A stretch of DNA of 64,000 nt from Herbaspirillum seropedicae (GCF_001040945.1 NZ_CP011930.1:5141021-5205020), one strand, 5' to 3'. Counted from the first letter of the stretch, positions 40,524 through 49,033 are shown. Program-made: numbers and translations. Notes: generated by a model not told the origin, from the letters alone.

Positions 40524-40551
40524 TGGCGGATGGCGGATGGCGGATGGCGGA
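40524..40551 (-). repeat. Four tandem copies of TGGCGGA before paiB
   Basis: Exact 7-base units, 28 bases in all, in the leader 9 bases before the paiB ATG. Slippage would change the leader length in steps of 7 and could place or remove the spacing of the ribosome site. Confidence 0.8.
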
Positions 40552-40597
40552 GCGCCTTATTGTAAGGGCATTGCCGCCACCGATGCCGCCGCGCTCT

Positions 40598-41050
40598 TCA
40601 GCGCACCTGCGCCGCCTGGCCGGACGGGGCCGGCATGGCCGAGCTGGGCAAGCCGAAGATGCGGTCGAACAGCAGGTTGAACAGGTAGGTGTAGATCATG
40701 AAGAAGACGATCAGGCCCAGGTCCAGCACAAAGGCGTTCCACAGGCTGATATCGAGCCACCAGGCGAACAGCGGCACCAGCATCAGCACCAGCCCGCCCT
40801 CGAAACCGATGGCATGGGCGGCGCGCCGGGCGAAGTTGCGGCCACGCCGGGGCTGGCGCGCCTCCCAGCGTTCGAACAGGCCATTGAAGATGAAATTCCA
40901 CACGAAGGCGATGGTCGAGGACGCCACGGCAGCCGCCGTGGCGTGGCCGCTGTCATGGCCGCCCAGGACCGACAGGCCGACGGTGGTGAAGACGATGGCC
41001 AGCGCCTCGAACAGGCAGGCATAGACCAGTTTGCGTTTGAAACCTTGCAT
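40598..41050 (-). CDS. PACE family efflux transporter (AceI-like)
   Basis: 150 residues, four membrane helices in two BTP (bacterial transmembrane pair) repeats: KRKLVYACLFEALAIVFTTVG and later AAHAIGFEGGLVLMLVPLFAW. A glutamate falls at residue 15, the position of the essential acidic residue of AceI, the chlorhexidine/diamine exporter. The start at 41050 places this residue correctly. It is divergent from a LysR gene, the same arrangement as aceI/aceR of Acinetobacter. Export of short diamines or biocides is inferred from the family. Confidence 0.88.
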   Translation of the reverse strand: MQGFKRKLVYACLFEALAIVFTTVGLSVLGGHDSGHATAAAVASSTIAFVWNFIFNGLFERWEARQPRRGRNFARRAAHAIGFEGGLVLMLVPLFAWWLDISLWNAFVLDLGLIVFFMIYTYLFNLLFDRIFGLPSSAMPAPSGQAAQVR

Positions 41051-41174
41051 GATGAACTCCGGACGATGGAAGGCGCATGGCGTTGGCCCGGCGGTGTTGA
41101 TCAATGTTGCTGCGAGCACATCCGCACCCATGGCGGCCTTGGGAATGGCGTCATTCTATGGTTTAATTTTTGAT

Positions 41175-41191
41175 AGAAGAAATCAGCTTCT
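41175..41191. promoter_or_regulatory. Candidate LysR-type operator between efflux and regulator genes
   Basis: AGAAG, seven bases, CTTCT: an inverted repeat in the AT-rich part of the 181-base divergent region. The direct repeat TTGATAG also occurs on both sides (near 41170 and 41202). LysR proteins usually bind such loose dyads. No binding data. Confidence 0.4.
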
Positions 41192-41231
41192 TTCAATTTT
41201 ATTGATAGGTAAATGGATAGGTGAAACCGTC

Positions 41232-42137
41232 ATGGCCTTCTCCAGCGACAACGTCAGGGTGTTTCTCGCGGTACTCGACAGCGGTTCGTTTTCGGCGGCG
41301 GCGCGCGAGCTGGGCCGCGTGCCCTCCTCGGTGAGCATGACCATCAGCCAGCTCGAAGCCGAGCTGGACCTGCAACTGTTCGACCGCACCGCCCGCGACG
41401 CCCGGCCCACCGACATGGCGCGTGCGCTTGAACCGGATGCGCGCCTGCTGGCCAGCACCCTGCGCCAGCTCGATGCGCACGCCCTGGCCATGCACCAGGG
41501 GCTGGAGCGCAAGCTGACCCTGGCGGTGGCGCCGGAACTGCTCTCCGCGCCCTGGGCAAAGCCGCTGGCGGTGCTGGCTCAGGAATTTCCTTCGCTGGAG
41601 GTGGAGGTGCTGTCCTCGCCGCAGGCCGACGCCATGCGTATGCTCTATGACGATACGGCGCAGCTGGCGCTGGTGTTCGAGCGTCCGGCCGGCAATGATC
41701 GCGAGGCCTTCCAGGAATTCAGCAGCGAGATGCTGGTGGCGGTGATCGCGCCAGACCATCCGGCCTTGCGCCGCAAGAAGCGCAAGCTGCGCTATGAGGA
41801 CCTGTACGACATCCGCCAGATCGCCGTGGCCAGCCGCGATGCACGCGTCTCGGACCCGCGCTTCTTCCTGGCGCGCCAGATCTGGCGCACCGACAACCAC
41901 CTGGCCACGCTGTCGCTGGTGCGCGAAGGGCTGGGCTGGGCCTACCTGCCGCAGAGCCTGGTGCAGGCGCAGATCGAGGCCGGTGCGCTGACGGTGATCG
42001 ACTTCGACAACATCAGCAACCAGCAGCGCCAGTGGGTGGACGTGGTGTGGTGCAAGGACAGGCCACTGGGGCTGGGAGCGCAGCGCTTCGTGGCGCTGAT
42101 GCGCGAGATGGCGCCGGCGCGGCGCAAGCGCAGGTGA
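41232..42137 (+). CDS. LysR family regulator, divergent from the PACE gene
   Basis: 301 residues. Winged helix-turn-helix at residues 1-60: NVRVFLAVLDSGSFSAAARELGRVPSSVSMTISQLEAEL, then a substrate-binding domain. The end RFVALMREMAPARRKRR is very basic. The ATG at 41232 is chosen over longer in-frame starts because the helix-turn-helix begins right after it. Probably controls the efflux gene, as AceR does for AceI, with the inducer unknown. A degenerate copy of its last ~65 bases lies ~200 bases downstream. Confidence 0.88.
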   Translation: MAFSSDNVRVFLAVLDSGSFSAAARELGRVPSSVSMTISQLEAELDLQLFDRTARDARPTDMARALEPDARLLASTLRQLDAHALAMHQGLERKLTLAVAPELLSAPWAKPLAVLAQEFPSLEVEVLSSPQADAMRMLYDDTAQLALVFERPAGNDREAFQEFSSEMLVAVIAPDHPALRRKKRKLRYEDLYDIRQIAVASRDARVSDPRFFLARQIWRTDNHLATLSLVREGLGWAYLPQSLVQAQIEAGALTVIDFDNISNQQRQWVDVVWCKDRPLGLGAQRFVALMREMAPARRKRR

Positions 42138-42167
42138 GATGCATTGACGGAAGAACATCCGTCACCC

Positions 42168-42261
42168 CCGTTCGGACTGAGTAGGCCCGCAGGGCCGTAT
42201 CGAAGGCGCTACCCCGCTTGCGTCTTCGATACGCGGCTGCGCCGCTACTCAGTACGAACGG
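42168..42261. repeat. REP-like 94-base inverted repeat, copy 1
   Basis: Outer arms CCGTTCGGACTGAGTAG and CTACTCAGTACGAACGG pair with one mismatch, and CGTATCGAAG pairs with CTTCGATACG inside them. Each arm also carries its own small hairpin (GGCCCGCAGGGCC and GCGGCTGCGCCGC). The layout resembles a composite REP/BIME element. It lies 30 bases behind the LysR stop. The rest of the 42138-42622 region holds copy 2 and a gene fragment, with no intact gene. Confidence 0.85.
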
Positions 42262-42284
42262 TCTTTGGCTGCGCAACGTCAATG

Positions 42285-42350
42285 TTCGTGGCGCTGAGGC
42301 GCGAGACAGAGCCGGCGCGGCCAAAGCGCAGATGAAAGCATTGCCGGAAA
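42285..42350 (+). pseudogene. Degenerate duplicate of the LysR gene 3' end
   Basis: About 65 bases align with the end of the LysR gene and its downstream bases (from 42087): TTCGTGGCGCTGA, GCGCGAGA, GCCGGCGCGG, AAGCGCAG and GCATTG follow in the same order, with scattered substitutions and one lost base. In the matching frame it reads FVALRRETEPARPKRR against FVALMREMAPARRKRR. The following ~70 bases are new, then CATCC-TCACC leads into REP copy 2 as in the original. Not functional as a gene. Confidence 0.8.
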
Positions 42351-42433
42351 AGATGCGCACACAAGCAGCGCCAACTGCGTCTGATGCTCCTCACGTCGGA
42401 CGGGCATGAAAGAATGACCACATCCATCACCAA

Positions 42434-42527
42434 CCGTTCGGACTGAGTAGGCCCGCAGGGCCGTATCGAAGACGCTACCCCGCTTGCGCCTTCGATACGC
42501 GGCTGCGCCGCTACTCAGTACGAACGG
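42434..42527. repeat. REP-like 94-base inverted repeat, copy 2
   Basis: Same length as copy 1 and nearly identical (differences only in the central turn, GAAGACG for GAAGGCG and GCGCC for GCGTC, which remain complementary or neutral). It follows the duplicated LysR tail. Confidence 0.85.
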
Positions 42528-42622
42528 TCTGTAGTGGAGCAACACCAATGTAAGCACTATATCCGTTTCTATAACTTTTCTGGATCTCCCTCCTTGGGAA
42601 GAAGACCCAAGAAAATTAGTTT

Positions 42623-43594
42623 TCAGGGTATCACCCTGGCCCGGCTCTTGGCCGCCAGCAATTGCACCAGCAACTGGTCGCGCTCGGCGGCAATGTCGGT
42701 GGAGGTCTTGCCGGCCATCTGCTCTTCCACGCCTGCGCGCACGGTCGCCTTGAGCGCATCGGTGAGCGCGGGCGCGCCGAGGTCGGCCCACCAGCTTTCT
42801 ATCGGAGCGCCCAGGTGGTCCAGCAAGTGCTGTATCCCGCCCTCCCCGCCCGACATGTGCAGGTTCAGGTAAGGCCCCATCAATGCCCAGCGCAGGCCGG
42901 GGCCGTAGGCGATGGCCGTGTCGATGTCCTCGGTGCTGGCCACGCCCTGCTCGACCAGGTGGAAGGCTTCGCGCCAGAGCGCTGCCTGCAGGCGGTTGGC
43001 GATGTGTCCCTTGACTTCCTTGCGCACGTGGATGGGCTTCTTGCCGATGGCGGCATAGAAATCCAGCGCCGTCTGCACCGCCTCCGGCGAAGTCTGCGCA
43101 CCGCCGATCACTTCCACCAGCGGGATCAGGTGCGGCGGATTGAAGGGATGGCCCAGCACCACCCGCTGTGGATGGCGGCAGGCTGCCTGCACCTTGCTCA
43201 TCAAGAGGCCCGAGGAACTGGAAGCCAGCACCACCTGCGCGGGCAATGCCGCATCCATGCGCCGGAACAGGTCGATCTTCAGGTCTTCCCGCTCGGGGCC
43301 GTTCTCTTGCACGAAGTCTGCGCCTTCCAGCGCCGCTTCGAGCTGGTCGTAAAAGCGCAGGCGCTCCTGGGAGGCGTGCTCGGCCAGGCCCAAGGCCTGC
43401 AGGCTCGGCCAGTGGCGCGCGATGGCTGCGCGCAGCTTCTGCTCGGCCTGCGGCATCGGATCGACCGCGCTCACCTCCAGGCCCTGCGCCAGGAAATAGG
43501 CGGCCCAGCTGGCGCCGATGACGCCGGTGCCGACCACGGCCACGCGGGCGATCCCCGACTTGGTCTTCCCTTTGATGCTGACTTGTTGCTGCAT
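42623..43594 (-). CDS. 3-hydroxyacyl-CoA dehydrogenase family, L-carnitine dehydrogenase-like
   Basis: 323 residues, the length of bacterial L-carnitine 3-dehydrogenases (around 320). N-terminal NAD fold VAVVGTGVIGASWAAYFLAQG, then VQENGPEREDLKIDLFRRMD, SSSSGLLMSK, and VVLGHPFNPPHLIPLVEVIGG with the catalytic His. The C-terminal helical domain has KKPIHVRKEVKGHIANRLQ and GPGLRWALMGPYLNLHMSGG. It oxidises a 3-hydroxy acid with NAD; carnitine is the best guess, L-gulonate another. No thioesterase or betainyl-CoA partner is next to it, so the assignment is tentative. GAGGAGACAGCA precedes the ATG. Confidence 0.78.
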   Translation of the reverse strand: MQQQVSIKGKTKSGIARVAVVGTGVIGASWAAYFLAQGLEVSAVDPMPQAEQKLRAAIARHWPSLQALGLAEHASQERLRFYDQLEAALEGADFVQENGPEREDLKIDLFRRMDAALPAQVVLASSSSGLLMSKVQAACRHPQRVVLGHPFNPPHLIPLVEVIGGAQTSPEAVQTALDFYAAIGKKPIHVRKEVKGHIANRLQAALWREAFHLVEQGVASTEDIDTAIAYGPGLRWALMGPYLNLHMSGGEGGIQHLLDHLGAPIESWWADLGAPALTDALKATVRAGVEEQMAGKTSTDIAAERDQLLVQLLAAKSRARVIP

Positions 43595-43762
43595 TGCTGT
43601 CTCCTCAGTGGATAGAAGTGTCATGCGGGAAAGAATATCGCGAATAAGGTAGCTAATCTCGAATTATTACGAGGCCTCCCAGGGCAGTTTCGAGAGGGCG
43701 CTGGGCTACGATAGCGAACAAAGCTTTCACTCTAATCGACTTCTGAACGAACGCCATTCGCC

Positions 43763-43921
43763 ATGTTCCTGTACCTTCCCTTCATTCTCGCCTTCCTGAC
43801 TGTGCTCGGTATTGCACTGGGCTGGAGAACCTTCAGCAATACCCTGTGGCTGGCCACCATGGCGGTGACCTTGTGGTGGTTCGGACGCTATGTGAGCGTG
43901 CCGCACTGGATTTCGCTCTGA
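43763..43921 (+). CDS. DUF5993 small membrane protein
   Basis: 52 residues with two membrane helices: FLYLPFILAFLTVLGIALGW and NTLWLATMAVTLWWFG, ending VPHWISL. The small protein is known to me as DUF5993, found just before DsbB-like genes. The stop lies 13 bases before the start of the DsbB-like gene here, so they form a two-gene operon. A role in assembly or stability of the partner is a guess. Confidence 0.75.
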   Translation: MFLYLPFILAFLTVLGIALGWRTFSNTLWLATMAVTLWWFGRYVSVPHWISL

Positions 43922-43934
43922 CCGGGAGGCCGTC

Positions 43935-44522
43935 GTGAACCGATCCATCGTCTTCACCCCGCGCGAGCCGGTCATGCCGGGCGGGCTCGTGCTCAATGGC
44001 CTGTGCCTGCTGGCGGTGAGCAATTGCCTGGTGGCGCTGCTCTATACGGAATGGTACCTGCGGGTGCCGCCCTGTGAACTGTGCATGCTGCAGCGCACCG
44101 GCATCATCCTCACCGGCATGGGCTTCATGAAGAATCTCTGCCAGGGCGTCAAGAGCGCGCACTACGGCGTGGCGCTGCTGGGGGCCTTGCTGACCGGCCT
44201 GATCGCCCTGCGCCAGCTGTGGATGCAACCGGTGGCGGCCATGCTGAGCCAGCCGGTGTGCCTGTTTGCAGCCTTGTTCGCACTGGTGGCCATCATCGTC
44301 ATCGCCTGCCTGCTGGGCGTCAAGAGCGCCGAGTATCCCGGCACCCTGCTGCTGCTGCAGACCGCCGAGGCGACGGACGAGAAACATGGCGTGCCGTGGG
44401 GCCGCATCCTCGTGTGCGCGGTCTTTATCGCCACGGTCGCCGTCACCCTGTCCGGCAGCATGATCAACTGCACCAGCGCCACCTGCGGTGCGAGTGTGCT
44501 GGAGCGGCTGGGCACGCCCTGA
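43935..44522 (+). CDS. DsbB family disulfide bond formation protein, variant
   Basis: 195 residues, GTG start with GGGAGG upstream. The quinone-side motif CELC is at residues 47-50 in the first periplasmic loop. I count five membrane segments, not four: ~18-37, ~55-65, ~77-96, ~109-128 and ~156-175. A second cysteine pair, C179 and C184 in NCTSATC, follows the last segment, where classic DsbB has its pair in the second loop. The family oxidises DsbA and passes electrons to quinone. The shifted pair suggests a different partner. Confidence 0.8.
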   Translation: MNRSIVFTPREPVMPGGLVLNGLCLLAVSNCLVALLYTEWYLRVPPCELCMLQRTGIILTGMGFMKNLCQGVKSAHYGVALLGALLTGLIALRQLWMQPVAAMLSQPVCLFAALFALVAIIVIACLLGVKSAEYPGTLLLLQTAEATDEKHGVPWGRILVCAVFIATVAVTLSGSMINCTSATCGASVLERLGTP

Positions 44523-44530
44523 GCACGCCG

Positions 44531-44572
44531 AAAAAAAAACGGCGCAGCGGGTCCGCAGACCAGGTGCGCCGT
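44531..44572 (-). terminator. Rho-independent terminator after the porin gene
   Basis: On the minus strand ACGGCGCA and TGCGCCGT form an 8-bp stem with an 18-base loop, followed by nine T residues. It starts 60 bases after the porin stop. Confidence 0.85.
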
Positions 44573-44631
44573 GCAAATAACGGCTCAAGACTATCCCGGG
44601 GCGGCGCGGGCCGCCGCCCCGGACGAAGACA

Positions 44632-45696
44632 TCAGAAGCGGTGCTGCATGCCCAGGGTCATGCCGAACTGGCTGCTGCCATAGCCCGCATCATCACGCGA
44701 GAGACCGACCAGCTGACCGTTCTTGGCCTTGGCATAGGCCGTGCTCAGGTACAGGTCGGTGCGCTTGGACATGGCGTACTTCAGGCGCAGCGAGTACATG
44801 ATGGGATCGGCGTCGTTGGCCACATTCTTGATGTTCTGGTAGTAGATCGCGCCGATCAGGGTCATGGCCGGTGTGAACTTGTAGGCAGCGCCACCCCAGA
44901 AGAAATCGCTGCGCAGATCGGCAGCACCGGTGGCCAGCGACTTCTTGTAGTAGCGATAGCCGAGGTTGAACTTCCAGGCTTCGCTGGGCTGGTAGCCTGC
45001 GGCCAGGTGGGCGCTGGTGGCGCGGTCATAGGGGGTGTTGGTAGCGGTGGCGCTGTTGTTGCGGTCATAGGTGGCCACCACGCTGAACGGGCCCGTGCCC
45101 CAGCCCAGGCCCACGCCATACTTGGCGCCGTTGCGGGTCTCGCCGGCCACTTCGCCGAAGCCGTACATGGCGCCGATCTTCACGCCGCTGAACTCACCCT
45201 GGTACTTCACCAGGTTGGACACGCCAGTGGGCATGCCATCCTTGCGGTTGCCGGTGGCGCCAGCGGTGGTGGCCCACGAGTAGTTGGCGGAATAGCCCAT
45301 GGGATCGAAGGGCCCCAGGAAGTCATAGGTGGTGGAGTAGGAACGGCCTGCCACCACGCGTCCGAAGCCGCCTTCCAGGCCGACGGTGGACTGGCGGTTG
45401 AAGAGCTGGTTGGCATCGCCATCAAAGCTGCCGTTGTCGAGCTTGAAGCCGTTTTCCAGTTGGAAGAGCGCCTTCAGGCCGCCGCCCAGGTCTTCGGTGC
45501 CGCGAAAACCGATACGCGAGGTATTGGTCGCGCCCGAGGTCATGCGGGTGACGCTGCCGGCGCCGTTGGGACCGGCGTTGTTGAGGTATTCCACGCCGGT
45601 ATCGACCAGGCCGTAGATGGTGACGCTGGATTGCGCCTGGACGCTGCCGGCGGCGGCCAGGGCGGCCAGGGCGGCCGCGAGGTATTTCTTTTGCAC
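44632..45696 (-). CDS. Burkholderiales-type general porin (trimeric)
   Basis: 354 residues, GTG start with AAGGAGACC. Signal peptide MQKKYLAAALAALAAAGSVQAQ, then SSVTIYGLVDTGVEYLNN, the standard first strand of this porin family, and FRGTEDLGGGLKALFQLENGF. It ends MTLGMQHRF with the terminal phenylalanine needed for outer-membrane insertion. A passive channel for small anions or nutrients; it lies 160 bases downstream of the ABC importer operon on the same strand, so it may supply that importer. Confidence 0.93.
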   Translation of the reverse strand: MQKKYLAAALAALAAAGSVQAQSSVTIYGLVDTGVEYLNNAGPNGAGSVTRMTSGATNTSRIGFRGTEDLGGGLKALFQLENGFKLDNGSFDGDANQLFNRQSTVGLEGGFGRVVAGRSYSTTYDFLGPFDPMGYSANYSWATTAGATGNRKDGMPTGVSNLVKYQGEFSGVKIGAMYGFGEVAGETRNGAKYGVGLGWGTGPFSVVATYDRNNSATATNTPYDRATSAHLAAGYQPSEAWKFNLGYRYYKKSLATGAADLRSDFFWGGAAYKFTPAMTLIGAIYYQNIKNVANDADPIMYSLRLKYAMSKRTDLYLSTAYAKAKNGQLVGLSRDDAGYGSSQFGMTLGMQHRF

Positions 45697-45855
45697 TGAG
45701 GTCTCCTTGTTGAAAGCAGAAGTTGAGTGCGCCGCGACCCGGCATGGACCGGGACGGCGTCTTCTTGGAAATGCGCCGGCGAGCCGGCGCGGTAGCTGGA
45801 ACGGACGGTGCAGGCCGTCCGCCCCGACTTCAGGAGCGCAGGAAGATGCGCAGAA

Positions 45856-46944
45856 TCAGAACGCCCACAGCGACTGCTCGGGCAGGGACAGCCAATACTC
45901 GCCCTGGTCCAGGCGCTGCGGCGCATAGGCGCGCAGGCCGACGCTGCCAGCCGGGCCGCCATCGACCTTGAACAGGCATTCCCAGCGGTCGCCCAGGTAC
46001 ATGCAGGTGGACAGGGGCAGGCGGATGGCGTTGTCGCTGGCCTCGCCGGAGATGCGCACCTGCTCGACGCGGATGATGCCGGTGAGCTGTTCGCCCGGAC
46101 GGACATCACTGCGCCCGCGCAGGGTCGCCACGGCGGTGCCGCCGTCGAGCTTGACGGTGACGCGCTCGCCTTCGCGGCTGAGCACTTCGGCGGCCAGCTT
46201 GTTGTTGCTGCCCATGAATTCGGCGGTGAAGAGGGTATTGGGCGCCTGGTACATGCTCTGCGGCGTGCCCTGCTGTTCGATGCGGCCATTGTTGAGCAGC
46301 AGGATGCGGTCGGAGATGGCCATGGCTTCGCCCTGGTCGTGGGTCACCATCAGCGCCGACAGGCCCAGGCGTACGATCAGCTCGCGCAGGAAGGCGCGGG
46401 CTTCTTCGCGCAGCTTGGCGTCGAGGTTGGAGAGCGGTTCGTCCAGCAGGATCACCTGCGGGTTGTAGACCAGCGCGCGGGCAATGGCCACGCGCTGCTG
46501 CTGGCCGCCGGAGAGCTGGTGCGGATAGCGCTCGCCCAGATGGCCCAGGCCCAGTTGCGAGAGCACCGCCTTGACGCGGGTGGCGATCTCGCCCGAGGGC
46601 GTCTTGCGCAGCTTCAGGCCATAGGCGACGTTGTCGGCCACGGTCTTGTGCGGCCACAGCGCATAGGACTGGAACACCAGGCCCAGGTTGCGCTCTTCAG
46701 CCGGCATCTCGAAGTTGCGCGCGCCATCGAAGACGCGGCGCTTGCCGATGTCGATGGCGCCGGCCTTGGGCGATTCCAGCCCGGCCACGGCGCGCAGCAA
46801 CGTGGTCTTGCCGCTGCCGGAGGGGCCCAGCAGGGCCACCACTTCGCCGCGTTGCAGCTCCATGGAGACGCCCTTGAGGATGGGATTGGCGTGCGCGCCG
46901 GTACCGTAGTCCAGGTGCAGGTCGTTGACGGAAAGTTCGGTCAT
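45856..46944 (-). CDS. ABC importer ATP-binding protein (FbpC/PhnT-like)
   Basis: 362 residues. Walker A GPSGSGKTT, Q-loop in VFQSYALWPH, signature LSGGQQQR, Walker B VILLDEPLSNLD and the H-loop VTHD. A C-terminal TOBE-like regulatory domain (from ~290) follows. Energises the permease encoded just upstream. The family serves Fe(III), thiamine, putrescine or 2-aminoethylphosphonate; the partner binding protein suggests ferric iron or phosphonate. Confidence 0.92.
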   Translation of the reverse strand: MTELSVNDLHLDYGTGAHANPILKGVSMELQRGEVVALLGPSGSGKTTLLRAVAGLESPKAGAIDIGKRRVFDGARNFEMPAEERNLGLVFQSYALWPHKTVADNVAYGLKLRKTPSGEIATRVKAVLSQLGLGHLGERYPHQLSGGQQQRVAIARALVYNPQVILLDEPLSNLDAKLREEARAFLRELIVRLGLSALMVTHDQGEAMAISDRILLLNNGRIEQQGTPQSMYQAPNTLFTAEFMGSNNKLAAEVLSREGERVTVKLDGGTAVATLRGRSDVRPGEQLTGIIRVEQVRISGEASDNAIRLPLSTCMYLGDRWECLFKVDGGPAGSVGLRAYAPQRLDQGEYWLSLPEQSLWAF

Positions 46945-47021
46945 GATGGTTCCTTAGATGCTGTTGCTCATTGAGGCGGTGCGGGCGCTGCGCCCCACCG
47001 CCTGCCATTCGGTTGAGAGGA

Positions 47022-48833
47022 TCAGTCGTGCAGCTTGACGCCGAAGCGCAGCGCAATACCCAGGCCCACGGCCACCAGCGTGATGTTGATGAAGGACAGC
47101 GCCGCCACCAGTTCCACCGCGCCCGCAGCCCACATCGACACGATCATCGAGCCGATCACTTCGGTGCCGGGCGAGAGCAGGTACACGCCGGTGGAGTATT
47201 CACGCTCGAAGATCAGGAACACCATCAGCCAGGCGCCGACCAGGCCGTAACGCACCAGCGGCAGGGTGACGTCACGGGTGACGCGGGAGCGCGAAGCACC
47301 GACCGCGCGCGCCGCTTCTTCCAGTTCCGGGCCGACCTGCAGCAGGGCGGTATTGATCAGGCGCAGGCCATAGGCCATCCACACCACCGAGTAGGCCAGC
47401 CAGACCGAGAAGATGGTCGAGCGCAGGCCGCGCAGGGCGGGGATGAAGCTGTCCACCAGCCACAGGGCGATGGGGTTGTCGATGCCCTTCAAGGCCGAGT
47501 CCAGCAGCGAGGGCACGAACAGGAACACCCACAGGAAGGACAGGCCGGCCAAGAGGCCCGGCACCGCACGCGGCACCAGGACGCTATAGTCGAGGAAGCG
47601 GGTCACGCCGTCCTGCTTGCGGTGCATGGCCAGGGCGATGGCGGTATAGCAGGCCACTGCCAGGGCGCCGCCGATGACGCCGATCAGGACGGTGTTGATG
47701 ATGCCGCGCACCAGCGAGGGCTGGTCCCAGACGTTCAACAGGTTCTCGAAGGTCAGCACTTCCAGCAGGCTCACGCCATCACCCCAGTGCGACACGAAGG
47801 TGCGCAGGCCGATGCCCGAGAGCGGAATGATGACGGTGAAGAGCAGCCAGCCGGCGATGAGCACAAAGGCCACCCAGCGCCACTTGCCCAGTGGCAGCGC
47901 CTTCTGGCGCGCGCCCTTGCCCTTGATGGCCACGTACTTGTTGGCCGAGCGCAGCAGCCAGCGCTGCAGCATCACCAGCGGCATGGTCACCGCCACCAGG
48001 CACACGGCCACGGCGGCCATGAGGTGGTAGGAAGGCGTGCCCAGCTTGTTGGTCAGCTTGTAGAGATAGGTCGGCAGCACCAGGTGGCCTTCCGGATCGC
48101 CCAGCACCAGCACCAGGCCGAACACTTCGAAACCGAGGAAGAACACCAGCACGCCCGAATAGGCCAGCGCCGGCATGATCATCGGCAGGGACACGTTCAG
48201 CGCCACCTGCAACGGCGAAGCGCCGGCCACGCGGGCGGCTTCTTCCACATCCGAACCGAGGCTGCGCAACGCGGCCGAGGCGTACAGGTAGACGTGCGGC
48301 ACGTGGGTCAGGCCGGCGATGATGACGATGCTGGTGAAGGAATAGATGTTCCAGGGATCGCCCTCGAAGCCGAACACCGACAACAGGTTCTTGACCCAGA
48401 CGGTATAGAAGCCCACCGGCCCCATCGAGACCACGTAGCCGAAGCCGATCACCATGGGCGAGACGAAGATGGGCACCATCAGCGCGGGCGCGATGAAGCT
48501 GCGGCCGGGCAGGTCGGTGCGCACCATCAGGAAGGCCAGCATGCCGCCCAGCGGCACGGCGATCAGGGCCAGGCCGGTGGCCAGGGTGAGGCCATTGACG
48601 AAGGCCTGGCGGAAGTCTGGATCATCGAAGATGAAACGGTAGGAATCAAAGGTCAGCTCCTTGACCGGCGCGAAGAAAGGCGCCGACAGGAAGCTTTGAT
48701 AGAAGATCAGCAGCAGCGGCACGAAGATGGCCAGGGCCGCCAGCAGCACGACCAGCCCGCGCGGCCAGTTCAACCGGAAGCGACGGGCCGGCAGGGCTTG
48801 CTCGCTGCGCGGTAGGGTGGTGGTGGTTTGCAT
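47022..48833 (-). CDS. Fused ABC permease (FbpB/PhnV-like, two BPD domains)
   Basis: 603 residues, twelve membrane segments. Two EAA loops prove two binding-protein-dependent permease domains in one chain: EEAARVAGASPLQVALNVSLP near residue 215 and EEAARAVGASRSRVTRDVTLP near 525. The start at 48833 follows GAGGCGCAAC; an ATG at 48845 is also in frame. It follows the binding protein gene after a 230-base gap that holds a REP-like half element, and precedes the ATPase by 77 bases. Confidence 0.92.
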   Translation of the reverse strand: MQTTTTLPRSEQALPARRFRLNWPRGLVVLLAALAIFVPLLLIFYQSFLSAPFFAPVKELTFDSYRFIFDDPDFRQAFVNGLTLATGLALIAVPLGGMLAFLMVRTDLPGRSFIAPALMVPIFVSPMVIGFGYVVSMGPVGFYTVWVKNLLSVFGFEGDPWNIYSFTSIVIIAGLTHVPHVYLYASAALRSLGSDVEEAARVAGASPLQVALNVSLPMIMPALAYSGVLVFFLGFEVFGLVLVLGDPEGHLVLPTYLYKLTNKLGTPSYHLMAAVAVCLVAVTMPLVMLQRWLLRSANKYVAIKGKGARQKALPLGKWRWVAFVLIAGWLLFTVIIPLSGIGLRTFVSHWGDGVSLLEVLTFENLLNVWDQPSLVRGIINTVLIGVIGGALAVACYTAIALAMHRKQDGVTRFLDYSVLVPRAVPGLLAGLSFLWVFLFVPSLLDSALKGIDNPIALWLVDSFIPALRGLRSTIFSVWLAYSVVWMAYGLRLINTALLQVGPELEEAARAVGASRSRVTRDVTLPLVRYGLVGAWLMVFLIFEREYSTGVYLLSPGTEVIGSMIVSMWAAGAVELVAALSFINITLVAVGLGIALRFGVKLHD

Positions 48834-48953
48834 GTTGCGCCTCATGAGTGGGCAGATGGATCAGGACTGGCGGGACGACGCCGACGCGCCGCCCGCGGAG
48901 ACGGCCAGGGCCGCACTCCGCAAAGCAATGACACAAGGTAATGAACGAACCTC

Positions 48954-48994
48954 CCGTTCGGACTGAGTAGACCCGCAGGGTCGTATCGAAGGCG
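48954..48994. repeat. Half copy of the REP-like element
   Basis: CCGTTCGGACTGAGTAG is repeated exactly, then ACCCGCAGGGTCGTATCGAAGGCG, which differs from the 42168 element by a compensated pair in its own small hairpin. Only the left arm is present. It stands between the binding protein and permease genes of the ABC operon. Confidence 0.8.
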
Positions 48995-49033
48995 TGAGGG
49001 CCTCTGATCTTCAGGCTACCCGATCCGCGACGG

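Noticed and set aside
42168..42527. Two spaced repeats that could be a CRISPR array.
   Set aside because: Only two 94-base units, each a composite inverted repeat with a gene fragment between; no cas genes and no short regular spacers.
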